Shown here: piece by piece, positions 6,744-15,724 of the stretch | Layout: the number at the start of each line of letters is the position of its first letter | Numbering within the stretch: the first letter of the stretch is position 1 | Source: Trichomonas vaginalis G3 | Taxonomy: Eukaryota; Parabasalia; Trichomonadida; Trichomonadidae | DNA: 64,000 nt | Assembly (NCBI RefSeq): GCF_026262505.1 | Contig: NC_067207.1 | Span: forward strand, 8,028,082 to 8,092,081 | Direction of reading: 5' to 3' | Program-made: the position numbers and the translations under genes | The notes under the pieces: model-generated | What the model saw: only the letters and a program-made list of their open reading frames with translations | What the model was told of the DNA's origin: nothing | Databases searched by the model: none

Positions 6744-9551
6744 TTATTTCTTAATTATTTTGTCATATTTGACAATTATATCCTGTCTCAAAGTATCCAA
6801 ATCCGCAAACTGTGTTGCGTATCTCGAAGTGTCTTCGTCGTACGGCTTAATTACATCAGCCCTATCCAAGAACATCATCAAATGAAACGCGAGAGCTTTG
6901 TATTTTATCTGCATCAAAATTGCCAAAGCAGGATGGAAATCTCTTATTGATATGAACAGCAACAAAGCGTTCATTGCATTTCCAGTATCCAAGAAGTGGT
7001 GGGCGGCTCTTCTCAACAAACTCTTCGACTCATTCGAAAACTCTTCCAATTTGCAGACTTCGACAGAATCTTCCCATCTTCCGTTGTCCTGAAGATATCT
7101 TGCGGCAGAAAGATTAGCGCCAGCTAAATGCATCAATATACAGCCTTCTATAAATCTGTGCTGTGCAAAAAGTGGAACAGCGGTTGTTATCAAAAATTCT
7201 GTCACGTTTTGTGGCAAAATTTTATCTTCGTAACCGAGAAGCAACGCCGAACAAATGCTTGCCACTATTGTGAACTCGCTTTTGTTGGAGAGACTCTTGA
7301 AAACTTCGACAGCTCCTCTTCTATCACCCATTCTGAACTTGAACAACAAGTTGAAAATGGCAGAAATCGGAGTATCTGCAGGAGAAAACAGAGAAGATTG
7401 AATCCTCAACGCGGAAACAACTTCTTCTTTCCCTCCAAACATGGAATGTCGTGCTTGCAACCTCGGACCTCCCAAACTACGTGAAACACACTTCCAAATA
7501 ATGGAATCAGTTGGAAATCCATGGTCATTAGCTATCTCAGCTATTTGAAGTGCTTCTGACCATGTTCCTGTAGTAGGATTCGTTAATAATTGCTCACCCA
7601 TAAGCTCTAACCGTTGCTGGGCGGTTTTTAGCGGTTTTAAGAGGGCAGGTGAAGTGATTCTTTTTACAGATCTCCAGTCTCTTGCAATAACGAATTTCAC
7701 GGCTTCGTCATTGAGCGGGGAGACGAGGACGAGTCCATTTCCTGTTACAGCGAATGAGGAAACAGAAAAAGGACAACTTTCCACTTTTTCAAGTGAAAAA
7801 CCAAATTTTCCGTCTCTCGCGTGTACGTACAATCCGCTGGATGATCTCTCGAACTCTATCCTGTCTATGTCGATGAAAGGAGAGTATGTTTGCTTCGATG
7901 TACCGAAAGCAAAGTCGTAAAACATAATTACGCCGTCTGTGTCAGCAGTTATGATGCAATCGCCTTTCCAAGCAAGACAAGTTGTCCTGGAGTTCTCCCG
8001 TGAGTTACGCAGCCTCAGAACAGGCATCTGTGCTATGCCGTTCTTGTATGTGTAGACTTGGATTTCTCCGGTAGATAATAATACGGCGAAATTGGGAGTA
8101 TCGCCTTGGAAACATGTTGCTGGTATTCTGGATACTTGGACTGCAACAGCGGTGATGGATGTTTGAAGAGTCATCGGCTTTTGTTTGACATCATAAAAAA
8201 TACCAAGGTCGTATTTGCCGTGGACGAAAACGCCGAGCTCCTCTGAACATATTAGGTCTGTGGCAGGGCCAAGGCGAGTGTGGATTGGAATAACTTGGCG
8301 CTTGGGAAGATTTATTGATCCACACTCGGTTTTTGAGTACCACAGAAGGACATCTTTGGTAAGGAACTTGATCTTTTCAATGGATGTGCTGGATGCAAGG
8401 TAGTTCTGTGTGTATTTCCCTTCTGAAACGTCTGCGAAAATTATCTTTCCGGTTGGAGTGCCGAAAGCAAGGATTCCGTCGTAGAAATCGTAACAGGTTG
8501 GTATCTGTGGTATAATTTGAGACTGCGCGATGACGTAAGGTATATCATCTTTTATGGCAAACATAACTAAGCCATTTGATGGAGAGAACGCGATGTATCG
8601 CTCGGGAAGTGCACGGTTACATGCAGCGGATAGTGGTAAATACTTCGATTTTAAGTCAAACAGCTCTCTTTTCAATTTTATTGTTCCTGATTTTGTAAAA
8701 ATGTAGTCTTCGTTACAGATATAGATACTGAGTGACGAGTCTTGACCATAAACTGTAATTTCGTTGTCATTTGTTAAAGAAGGAAGCAGTTTATGGAAAG
8801 ATGATTGGGATGATTCATCGATTACAAGATTTCGGCCAGATTTGGTCGCTATGTTAAACGTAAGTATTTTTCCTTCAAGCATAATTAATAAAATATTACT
8901 AATATGGGGATGATGTTGAATTTCTACGATTTTTTCTGATTTATCTAAAGTATGGGATTGAGATTGAGATGTTGGAGCCTGCTTGGCATTCTTTGACGTG
9001 ATAATTGTAAAGGATGGACCATTAGAATATAGAATTGCAGTGAATATATCTGAACTATTAACAGCCATCCTTGTATATGTACCAGGAACATCTATCTTCC
9101 AAAGTATTCGTGAGTTTTTCGCTTGATCTTCAGCTTCATACGGCCAAAAATCGATACTATAAATTGTATTTGGTTCTGCAAAGCCTAAAACGATTTTACG
9201 GGACCATTGAAGCTCCGATACATACTGAGCTTCAGATACTTGACGAGTGATTCCGAGTGTAAGACCTGATTCACAATCCCATAACAAAACTCTTCCGCAA
9301 TCGTCTGAAATTGCAAGATAAGGTAGCTCATAGTGGAATTTAAGGCAAGTTATGTTAGAATTTAGAATTTCAATGGATCATAAGAAAGAAATATCATTTT
9401 TAGTAGTTTTATAGAGATAAATTGTGCCTTTACCGGCTAATGCAAGTAGCCCACATGCTTCCCAGTCCATGCTCCCTGTGTTGAACACTTTACTAGGTGG
9501 ACAAAGTGAAGCAAATCGTATCTTAGCTTTATTAAAAGGATTCGCTTGCAT
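6744..9551 (-). CDS. WDR11-like WD40/alpha-solenoid protein with in-frame TGA at codon 58
   Basis: From the ATG at 9551 the frame encodes 57 residues (MQANPFNKAKIRFASLCPPS...), then a TGA at 9380-9378. It is then open without a break for about 877 more codons to 6744, 935 positions in all. The N-terminal ~480 residues look like degenerate WD40 blades (MDWEACGLLALAGKGTIYLY, ISDDCGRVLLWDCESG, GDCIITADTDGVIMFYDF). The C-terminal ~330 residues look alpha-solenoid (TGTWSEALQIAEIANDHGFP). The layout and several spaced similarities fit WDR11, which acts with FAM91A1 in vesicle capture at the trans-Golgi. The orthology is my inference. If the TGA stops translation, the next in-frame ATG is at 9068 and would give ~774 residues lacking the first blades. 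A TCA Inr-like motif lies 14 nt upstream of the ATG. Confidence 0.65.
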
Positions 9552-9564
9552 TTTTTTTATAAAT

Positions 9565-9570
9565 TGATAT
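9565..9570 (-). promoter_or_regulatory. Possible Inr of the WDR11-like gene
   Basis: On the minus strand a TCA trinucleotide (9567-9565) in an AT-rich context lies 14 nt before the ATG at 9551. Trichomonas core promoters use an Inr of TCA+1 followed by pyrimidine and T/A, usually within about 20 nt of the start codon. The base after the A is not a pyrimidine, so the match is weak. Confidence 0.25.
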
Positions 9571-9661
9571 CGTCAAAAATTTTAATTCTACAATGTTTTA
9601 AATATATTAATATTTAGTTGTACAGAATCAAATCACATCTACTTGAAAAAAAAAAGGTAGT

Positions 9662-9694
9662 GGGGCTTCCAGGCGCGTTGCGCCCTCTAGCCCC
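9662..9694. promoter_or_regulatory. GC-rich hairpin upstream of the 1143-aa gene
   Basis: Outer arms ggggct (9662-9667) and agcccc (9689-9694) enclose four-base internal loops and an inner stem ggcgc/gcgcc with a gtt loop. It stands out in AT-rich DNA. It sits in the 184 bp between the WDR11-like start and the first Maverick gene, close to where the Maverick fragment must begin. Its role is unknown. Confidence 0.5.
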
Positions 9695-9726
9695 GAAGAT
9701 GTTTAGTATAAAACCGCTTTTTAACT

Positions 9727-9732
9727 TCACTT
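9727..9732 (+). promoter_or_regulatory. Inr-like initiator of the 1143-aa gene
   Basis: The motif TCACTT has its A at 9729, 7 nt upstream of the ATG at 9736. It matches the Trichomonas Inr core (TCA, pyrimidine, T, T/A) and its usual short distance to the start codon. This supports ATG 9736 as the real start. Confidence 0.5.
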
Positions 9733-9735
9733 AAA

Positions 9736-12700
9736 ATGCCACGTAAGCTACGTAAGAATATACGTAAGAGGAAGGGAGCATTGAAACATCCAATAGTAAA
9801 ACTGACACCACAACAACAGTTGCAACAACAAATGCTGAATGACCCCACTATGTTGCAACAAATGTCAAGCAACCCTATGCTTTTAAACCGAGTTATTGGT
9901 GCACAGAGTGGAGGTTTAAGAGCGGCACTTTTAGCGAAAATGGCAGGCTATGGTGGAGCTGCAGACGGAACAGCTTATAACCCTCAAAGTCAAATGAATT
10001 TGAGTTCACTCAAAAATCAAATAACAGATGTCAAAAAGTCAAACATAGACATACAGAAACAAATAAGTGAAAACGAAAAGAAACTAGAATATGACAGACA
10101 CACAAAGAAACTCAATGAGTTAAACGTAGAGAAAAAGAAGAAAGAAGAACAACTGAAAGAACTAAGTACAGAGGAATATGCGAAAAAAGTGTCAGAAAAA
10201 GCAGCAGAAGTAGCAAAAATGGAACAAGATGTTATAAATTTGAAAAACCATACTACTCAATATAAAGTACTGAAAGATGAAGAAATAAAACAAAAAGCCC
10301 TGAAGACATATATGGATAGCGATGAGTATAAAAAAGAAGTTGAAGCAAATGTAAAGGCAGAAAAACTTTTACAGTTGCAAAACCAAACCGTACAGTATGA
10401 AAACTTAGCACAAGAAAGTAAAAATAACGACGCAGCCATGCAAAAGGCAATGAAAAGCGCAGAATATATAAAAGCTAATAATGACTGGTTAGACGCCCAA
10501 GCCAACGCTAAAGCAGCCCAACTTATAGGGTCAATAAGGACAAAAATACAAGCGGATGAAGACAGTTCAAATGAAGCTTTAACGAATGCTGACTTTAAGA
10601 ACGCCTTCGAAGCTCTTCATAGTAAGGTGAAACTAGTGAACGACTTCTCATCTGGAAAGAAACTGAAGTCTGAAGGTTTCGACAAAGAGTTAAAAGAAGT
10701 AGCACAAAATATGACGAAAATAACAGATGCAGCAACGAGACAGGCAGTTCAAAGTGCCCATGACGCCGTTAGAACAGCTGTTGTGGAAAGTCAAGAAAAA
10801 GAGTTACAACAGACCAAAAGAGACCTAGTAAATGCTTTCTTAAGAACGAAAAGTCAGGTAGGACATTATGCTGCAGATGGAACATATGTGCCAGCTGGTG
10901 GAACTTATATACCAGCTGGTGGAACTTATATACTAGCTAGTGGAACTTATATACCACCAAACCCTCCAAGAGAAGCACCTGCACCAGGACTACCTAAAAC
11001 ATTTACATCGTCACATGGACACAGACACAGGCATGCACCAAAACCAACACAACAACCAACAGTTCAAAATCCAGCACCACAACAACAACAACAACCAGCA
11101 CAACAACCACCTCCACAACCAGCACAGCAACCAACAGTTCAAAACCCTGCACAACAACCACCTCCACAACCAGCACAGCAACCAACAGTTCAAAACCCTG
11201 CACAACAACCACCTCCACAACCAGCACAACAACCACAAACAGAGCAAGGACATAAAAGAAGTAGAGAACAAGGAAACCAAGATTTCTTAAAAATGCTTAA
11301 GGAAGAATATGGTTACCCAGATACTCTTGACTTTAGTGACAGATATAAAGAAGCTATTAGAAAGTTCAAGGAAGGAAATACAGACCCGAACCTATTTAGC
11401 TTTATGGTTCAGCACCAAATGGGATATAATTTCAAACCTGGAAAATACAAGCTCGCTAAGGGATATGATTTAATAGCATATCATCCAAATGACATGAACG
11501 AATTTACTCCGAGATATTTGGTGTCAGAGCTAAATGACAATTCAACTCTCTTCATGAAACGCGTAAAAAATAGAGACGGAACGAAAGAAGAAAGGTTTAT
11601 GAGTCCGGATGACTTAGATAGGGAACTTTTTAAAAACGGTCTCGGAATATATGAAATGCCAGCAGATGAGGTACAAGAAACTCAACAGGAAGAAGTTCAG
11701 ATACAACCAGACATGGAAGAAATAGTTCAGCAACAACAGCTAGAAGAGCCTGAAGGAAACGAACAAGTCCCTCCTTTGGAAACTAACCTCACAGAACTAG
11801 ATGAAGATTTGGAACAGCCGAAAAATCTTGACCCTCAACAAGAGTATGAGGTGAATATGGAATCTTTCCAAGAGTCTAAAAAAAATTCGGCTGACATAGT
11901 AGAAGAATATCGAAAAATGTTTGCCGACATACAAAAGACTCCAACATCAGATGAAAATATTCAGCATAGAATGGAAGTACTGAAAGATAATGTACGCAAA
12001 TACAACAATCCTTTTTACTTACGACCATATAACGTTCAATCTTTGGCTGAACTCGGTGAAAATAAAAGGTTAAATTTCAACAAAACATATAGAAATGAAA
12101 CATTGTTTAAAGTTCATTCAGAACCTAACCAATATGGAAACAAACCTACTTTTGTTTCTGCAGACTATGGAACTACAATGAGATGGGGTCATAAAGCTAA
12201 TCCGGATAGGTGGTTCATAAACTTACAACCACAATTCCAAGAAGTTGTAGACGCAATGGAAGTGAATGGTGAACCAGATATAGCTGGTATTTTCAGCGCG
12301 GCTTTAATGCCATTGAAAGATATGAAAGATGCAGATATTTTGAACCAGTATGAAATGAACATGGCTGATGGAAATATAACACCTGACGTTCTAAAACATT
12401 TATCTCAAAGAACTACACAGAACCATAGAGATGGTATATTTGGTGAAGAGTTTAGAAAGACAGTTAGGGAGAGAGAAGGAAGAGAACCTATTGTACATGA
12501 CCTTGCAAACGAAAGTTTACAAAATGTCATAAAAACTTACTTTGCAGACAATGAACCGAGAAGGGATGAATATTTAAGAAAACTCAAATGGACAGTACCA
12601 AATGAAATGTTAGTATTGAAAAACATGTTCCTTGACAAAATAAAACCAACTACAGAAATAAATGACGAAAGACTGAAACATTGGGTAAAAGCTTTCCCAT

Positions 12701-13167
12701 TCACAAAAGATATTATTGGTAACATGGAAAGAAAACCAGAATGGCTACAAAAACATATATTTGGAAACGAGCTTATTCCATATGGACAAGCTCTGTTTGA
12801 AGAGCTTGAACCGGAAACTCAGGAAAGAGTCATGCAAACAATACGCGAAGACTCAAATACAAACTATGACAAAATCTTTCTAGGATATAGGTTACCTGAG
12901 ATGGGCGACCAGAGCCCAAAGGCAAAAAGGACATGGGAAATTTACAACATACTAGGTGAACATGAGGCAAAGATGCAACAACTTGAAGCAGAGGGCAAGT
13001 TACCAAAAGCGACACCAAAGAAGAAGAGAAGAGTAGAACAAAGTGAAAGTAGTGAAGAAGTAACTTCATCTAGTGAAAGTAGTGGCAATGAAGGAAAAAG
13101 AAGAGTTAAAAACTCAGTCAGGAAGAAAGTAAAGCTTGGTCCGAGTGGGTTCTATTATGACATATAA
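9736..13167 (+). CDS. Large Maverick-associated low-complexity protein (1143 aa)
   Basis: The function is not recognised. It opens with a very basic tail (MPRKLRKNIRKRKG), then a Gln/Met-rich stretch to about residue 60. A long Lys/Glu-rich coiled-coil region covers roughly residues 88-250. GGTYIPA heptad repeats lie at about 376-405 and a His-rich patch (HGHRHRH) near 426. Three 17-residue Pro/Gln repeats (TVQNPAQQPPPQPAQQP) span about 436-500. An acidic then globular-looking C-terminal half runs to about 1080, followed by KKKRR near 1093, a Ser/Glu-rich stretch and a basic end. It is the first gene of the Maverick module and is followed 32 bp later by the probable major capsid gene. A virion-core or DNA-binding structural role would suit the basic ends but is inference. 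No protease, ATPase or polymerase motif is visible. Confidence 0.75.
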   Translation: MPRKLRKNIRKRKGALKHPIVKLTPQQQLQQQMLNDPTMLQQMSSNPMLLNRVIGAQSGGLRAALLAKMAGYGGAADGTAYNPQSQMNLSSLKNQITDVKKSNIDIQKQISENEKKLEYDRHTKKLNELNVEKKKKEEQLKELSTEEYAKKVSEKAAEVAKMEQDVINLKNHTTQYKVLKDEEIKQKALKTYMDSDEYKKEVEANVKAEKLLQLQNQTVQYENLAQESKNNDAAMQKAMKSAEYIKANNDWLDAQANAKAAQLIGSIRTKIQADEDSSNEALTNADFKNAFEALHSKVKLVNDFSSGKKLKSEGFDKELKEVAQNMTKITDAATRQAVQSAHDAVRTAVVESQEKELQQTKRDLVNAFLRTKSQVGHYAADGTYVPAGGTYIPAGGTYILASGTYIPPNPPREAPAPGLPKTFTSSHGHRHRHAPKPTQQPTVQNPAPQQQQQPAQQPPPQPAQQPTVQNPAQQPPPQPAQQPTVQNPAQQPPPQPAQQPQTEQGHKRSREQGNQDFLKMLKEEYGYPDTLDFSDRYKEAIRKFKEGNTDPNLFSFMVQHQMGYNFKPGKYKLAKGYDLIAYHPNDMNEFTPRYLVSELNDNSTLFMKRVKNRDGTKEERFMSPDDLDRELFKNGLGIYEMPADEVQETQQEEVQIQPDMEEIVQQQQLEEPEGNEQVPPLETNLTELDEDLEQPKNLDPQQEYEVNMESFQESKKNSADIVEEYRKMFADIQKTPTSDENIQHRMEVLKDNVRKYNNPFYLRPYNVQSLAELGENKRLNFNKTYRNETLFKVHSEPNQYGNKPTFVSADYGTTMRWGHKANPDRWFINLQPQFQEVVDAMEVNGEPDIAGIFSAALMPLKDMKDADILNQYEMNMADGNITPDVLKHLSQRTTQNHRDGIFGEEFRKTVREREGREPIVHDLANESLQNVIKTYFADNEPRRDEYLRKLKWTVPNEMLVLKNMFLDKIKPTTEINDERLKHWVKAFPFTKDIIGNMERKPEWLQKHIFGNELIPYGQALFEELEPETQERVMQTIREDSNTNYDKIFLGYRLPEMGDQSPKAKRTWEIYNILGEHEAKMQQLEAEGKLPKATPKKKRRVEQSESSEEVTSSSESSGNEGKRRVKNSVRKKVKLGPSGFYYDI

Positions 13168-13199
13168 ATCCAACTATTCTATATTTTTACCCATATGAA

Positions 13200-14807
13200 A
13201 TGTACGCCGCTCAGAATATAACGCCAACAGTTTTGGATGCCATGAATGGAAATGTTTCCGAATGGTATAACGAATGCGACAATGCCATTAGAAGGTCAGA
13301 AATAGTTCCTGGAACTTACGAATATACAACTGCTGTTTCTTATGGAAACGTAGGTGAGTTTGGAGAAGGTTCTTCAACAACAGTAGATATTGCTTGCGAC
13401 AGGTTTCATATTATTTCTATTGACAACTCTTTCTTATACGTGGAACAAGACATTGAAATAAAACCTTCTGCCAAGTTGTCTGAAAAGAAAGGTTGCAATG
13501 GAATTTTCTATGTCGGATACCAATATGCTCCAGAAGTTTTCATGGGATATAAGATATATTCTAACTCTGACTTAGTTCAAACAGTAACATGGGCAAACTA
13601 TGAATGGTTCGCTTTAAGAAACTCAGTACAACCACAAGCTAGAGAACAAACAGACCAGTATGCAACTATTGAGAAAATAAGAAGACTTGACCCTAACGTT
13701 CCAGGAGTTTATGTTAACCTTTCTGGTTCAGATGGAACTGCTGCCACTAAAGTAAAACTGAAACTTAGAGTTCCTTTGTCATCTTTCCTCATCTTCAGGT
13801 TTTTAAGATACTTGCCAAACTGGGCAGGAAAAATTTCTATCGAACTTACTCCAAGCAAAAATAACTTAGTCATTGCACCAACACAAGACCCATTCACTCT
13901 TACAGACGTAAAGGGAACAAATAAAACGTCATTCGCCGAATTTTGCAAAGACAAAGTTGACTTAGACTTTGGTTTCTCAAACCTCAACACTGAAGTAAAC
14001 TATTATTTCAATGCTGCTGGAGATGCTTGGGACCCAGTTAAGTTCACATGCGAAAAATTTGAATGCAAGAGAATAGAAAGCAGACTTGCAGTCTATATGT
14101 TGGACCCAGATATTTCAAATGCTTTAGCTGCCAAATATATTGCAGTTCCACTTATGTTCCCTATACACCAAATATCTGTCAAAGACTTTGCAGGTGAAGT
14201 TGGAAACCAAAGTGCTGACCCAGGTGCAAGAACAGATATTGCCTTAACAACTGCAATGAAACATGCAGATACTATGTTTGTTCTTTTCAGACGAACTATA
14301 AATGACTATTCTTGTTTCTACAACCCTGGTATTAAATATCATATAAACATAGATGGCAAATATTATCCAAGAGAAGAATATTCTACAGTTGAGGATATGA
14401 GGTCATACAACTTGACATTAGATGCTATGAACTTTAACAACAACTTCACAACAACCATTAACCCTGAAATGCAAAGTTCTATTATGCCATATGTGAAAGT
14501 ATGGACCCATACAGGAGGTCAAAAAACTCAATATACAAATGGAGACCGTTCAAACTTTTGGCTTGGCATTCCATTTGCTGACTCAGAAGACTTTATGGGT
14601 GGTATTTCAACTGTTGGTACAGTTCAAATACAATATACTGGTGACAGAGACGGTCCAGATGAATTGAAAGCAAAGAAGTTTACAAAACCAATAGCACTTT
14701 TCACGGAAGATGCTCTTTTGAAAATTCGTTCGATGAAACCTGCTGGGGCTCCTCAGATTGGCATAACGACAGCTTCCATCGAGCAGATTTTGGCAGCAGG
14801 TCAGTAA
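13200..14807 (+). CDS. Probable Maverick/Polinton major capsid protein
   Basis: This 535-aa protein begins MYAAQNITPTVLDAMNGN. Its length is in the range of double jelly-roll major capsids (PY) encoded by Polintons. The sequence is strongly beta-rich with few charged helices, and has a feature typical of that family: two halves joined by a segment near residues 255-290 (NYYFNAAGDAWDPVKF). The C-terminus contains GTVQIQYTGD. It follows the 1143-aa gene on the same strand. The assignment rests on size, composition and Maverick context. A profile or structure comparison would be needed to make it firm. The last 107 bp overlap the 3' end of the opposing 139-aa gene. The same protein is encoded at 24391, 39696 and 62166 with no difference that I can see. 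Confidence 0.6.
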   Translation: MYAAQNITPTVLDAMNGNVSEWYNECDNAIRRSEIVPGTYEYTTAVSYGNVGEFGEGSSTTVDIACDRFHIISIDNSFLYVEQDIEIKPSAKLSEKKGCNGIFYVGYQYAPEVFMGYKIYSNSDLVQTVTWANYEWFALRNSVQPQAREQTDQYATIEKIRRLDPNVPGVYVNLSGSDGTAATKVKLKLRVPLSSFLIFRFLRYLPNWAGKISIELTPSKNNLVIAPTQDPFTLTDVKGTNKTSFAEFCKDKVDLDFGFSNLNTEVNYYFNAAGDAWDPVKFTCEKFECKRIESRLAVYMLDPDISNALAAKYIAVPLMFPIHQISVKDFAGEVGNQSADPGARTDIALTTAMKHADTMFVLFRRTINDYSCFYNPGIKYHINIDGKYYPREEYSTVEDMRSYNLTLDAMNFNNNFTTTINPEMQSSIMPYVKVWTHTGGQKTQYTNGDRSNFWLGIPFADSEDFMGGISTVGTVQIQYTGDRDGPDELKAKKFTKPIALFTEDALLKIRSMKPAGAPQIGITTASIEQILAAGQ

Positions 14808-15120
14808 GTTGTTCTTGAACTGACTTCTCTCCGTCAAATATTGACAGTACGCCAGTTTTGACATAATATTGTATTATAAACTTTCCTTTAGAAATATCTG
14901 TAAGTTTTGAAGTTATATTTTTGTCTGCTTCAAGAACTTTCACCATTTCAGTTATACCAACTTTCTTTGCTTTATGAAAATATTTAGGTTCAGCAAAGAC
15001 TGCTATTCTATAACATTTTCCATTGTTTGTGTAAAGAACTATTCTGTCAATGTATTTGTATTGTTTGTGTGTGTAAACTTTGTTTTGCTTCAATTCGAAG
15101 AGATATCTGAATACGTCCAT
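14701..15120 (-). CDS. Maverick-associated 139-aa protein of unknown function
   Basis: It begins MDVFRYLFELKQNKVYTHKQ, with a compact alpha/beta-looking part to about residue 95 (IDRIVLYTNNGKCYRIAVFA) and a charged, probably unstructured end. I do not recognise it. It is the only Maverick gene here on the opposite strand. It overlaps the end of the probable major capsid gene tail to tail by 107 bp, and shares an 18 bp intergenic space head to head with the 193-aa gene. The C-terminal ~35 residues are read antisense to conserved capsid codons, so their sequence may be constrained by that gene. The same frame is open in every copy in the window, which supports it being real. Confidence 0.6.
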   Translation of the reverse strand: MDVFRYLFELKQNKVYTHKQYKYIDRIVLYTNNGKCYRIAVFAEPKYFHKAKKVGITEMVKVLEADKNITSKLTDISKGKFIIQYYVKTGVLSIFDGEKSVQEQLTDLLPKSARWKLSLCQSEEPQQVSSNEFSKEHLP

Positions 15121-15138
15121 CTTTTTATTCTAAGTAAA

Positions 15139-15720
15139 ATGTCATTTCCGAAAAATAGAAGTGTAAGTGTTTCAAAAGGTTTAATGGCGGTGGCAGATGT
15201 GAAGTTAAATTCACCAACTCAAACAAACAGTCAAAGTGTTGTTGTCAATGTCAAAGACAGAGATGTTGAAGTGGGGAAACCATACGAAGACGAAGATGGT
15301 ATAACAATAGTTCCTGTAAAAGAACAACCAACATATCCTGAAGTTAGCAGAGACTTAAGTTCTGTTGCAGATATTCGAAACGACTACCAACAACTGAAAG
15401 ACAAACTTAAAACTCAGGAGAAGATTTGTCAAGCTTTAAGTATAATGTTAAACTTGGTCGAACACAACCCTGTAAAAGTGAACTCATATGTCATTGCACC
15501 TCATGAAGTTTTGAAAGAACTATTGAAACTTTTGACAGAGGCAGACGATATAAACATCAAAGAAATAGAACCCGACATTAGTTGCTGTGGTGTTTCATAT
15601 AATGTCATTGACAAGATATACGTTATGAAAGGAGGTGAAACGTTGAACTTAAAATATAGTTTCCCAGACGTTATAAAAATATTTGACGACCACAACATTT
15701 CATTAAAATTTATTTGCTAA
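15139..15720 (+). CDS. Maverick-associated 193-aa protein, second copy
   Basis: It is identical in translation to the gene at 174. The start ATG lies 18 bp from the divergent start of the 139-aa gene, and the stop is 4 bp before the probable minor capsid gene. Confidence 0.7.
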   Translation: MSFPKNRSVSVSKGLMAVADVKLNSPTQTNSQSVVVNVKDRDVEVGKPYEDEDGITIVPVKEQPTYPEVSRDLSSVADIRNDYQQLKDKLKTQEKICQALSIMLNLVEHNPVKVNSYVIAPHEVLKELLKLLTEADDINIKEIEPDISCCGVSYNVIDKIYVMKGGETLNLKYSFPDVIKIFDDHNISLKFIC

Positions 15721-15724
15721 GTAA

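Noticed and set aside
7128-7484. 118-codon plus-strand frame within the WDR11-like gene (and similar ones at 6898, 7654 and 8215)
   Set aside because: They are antisense shadows of a long frame with clear WD40 and solenoid character.
9640-9735. Maverick terminal inverted repeat
   Set aside because: No matching inverted sequence was seen at the other end of the fragment (near 1966/16930), and no 6 bp target duplication could be identified.
11003-11280. Val/Leu/Trp/Cys-rich open frames on the minus strand (also at 27918-28195, 43223-43450 and 59972-60246)
   Set aside because: These are antisense readings of the Pro/Gln repeats of the 1143-aa gene.
10940-11290. His/Asn/Gln-rich 116-codon plus-strand frame (also at 27908-28258 and 59909-60256)
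   Set aside because: It is an out-of-frame reading of the same CAA/CCA-rich repeats, with no independent start signal.
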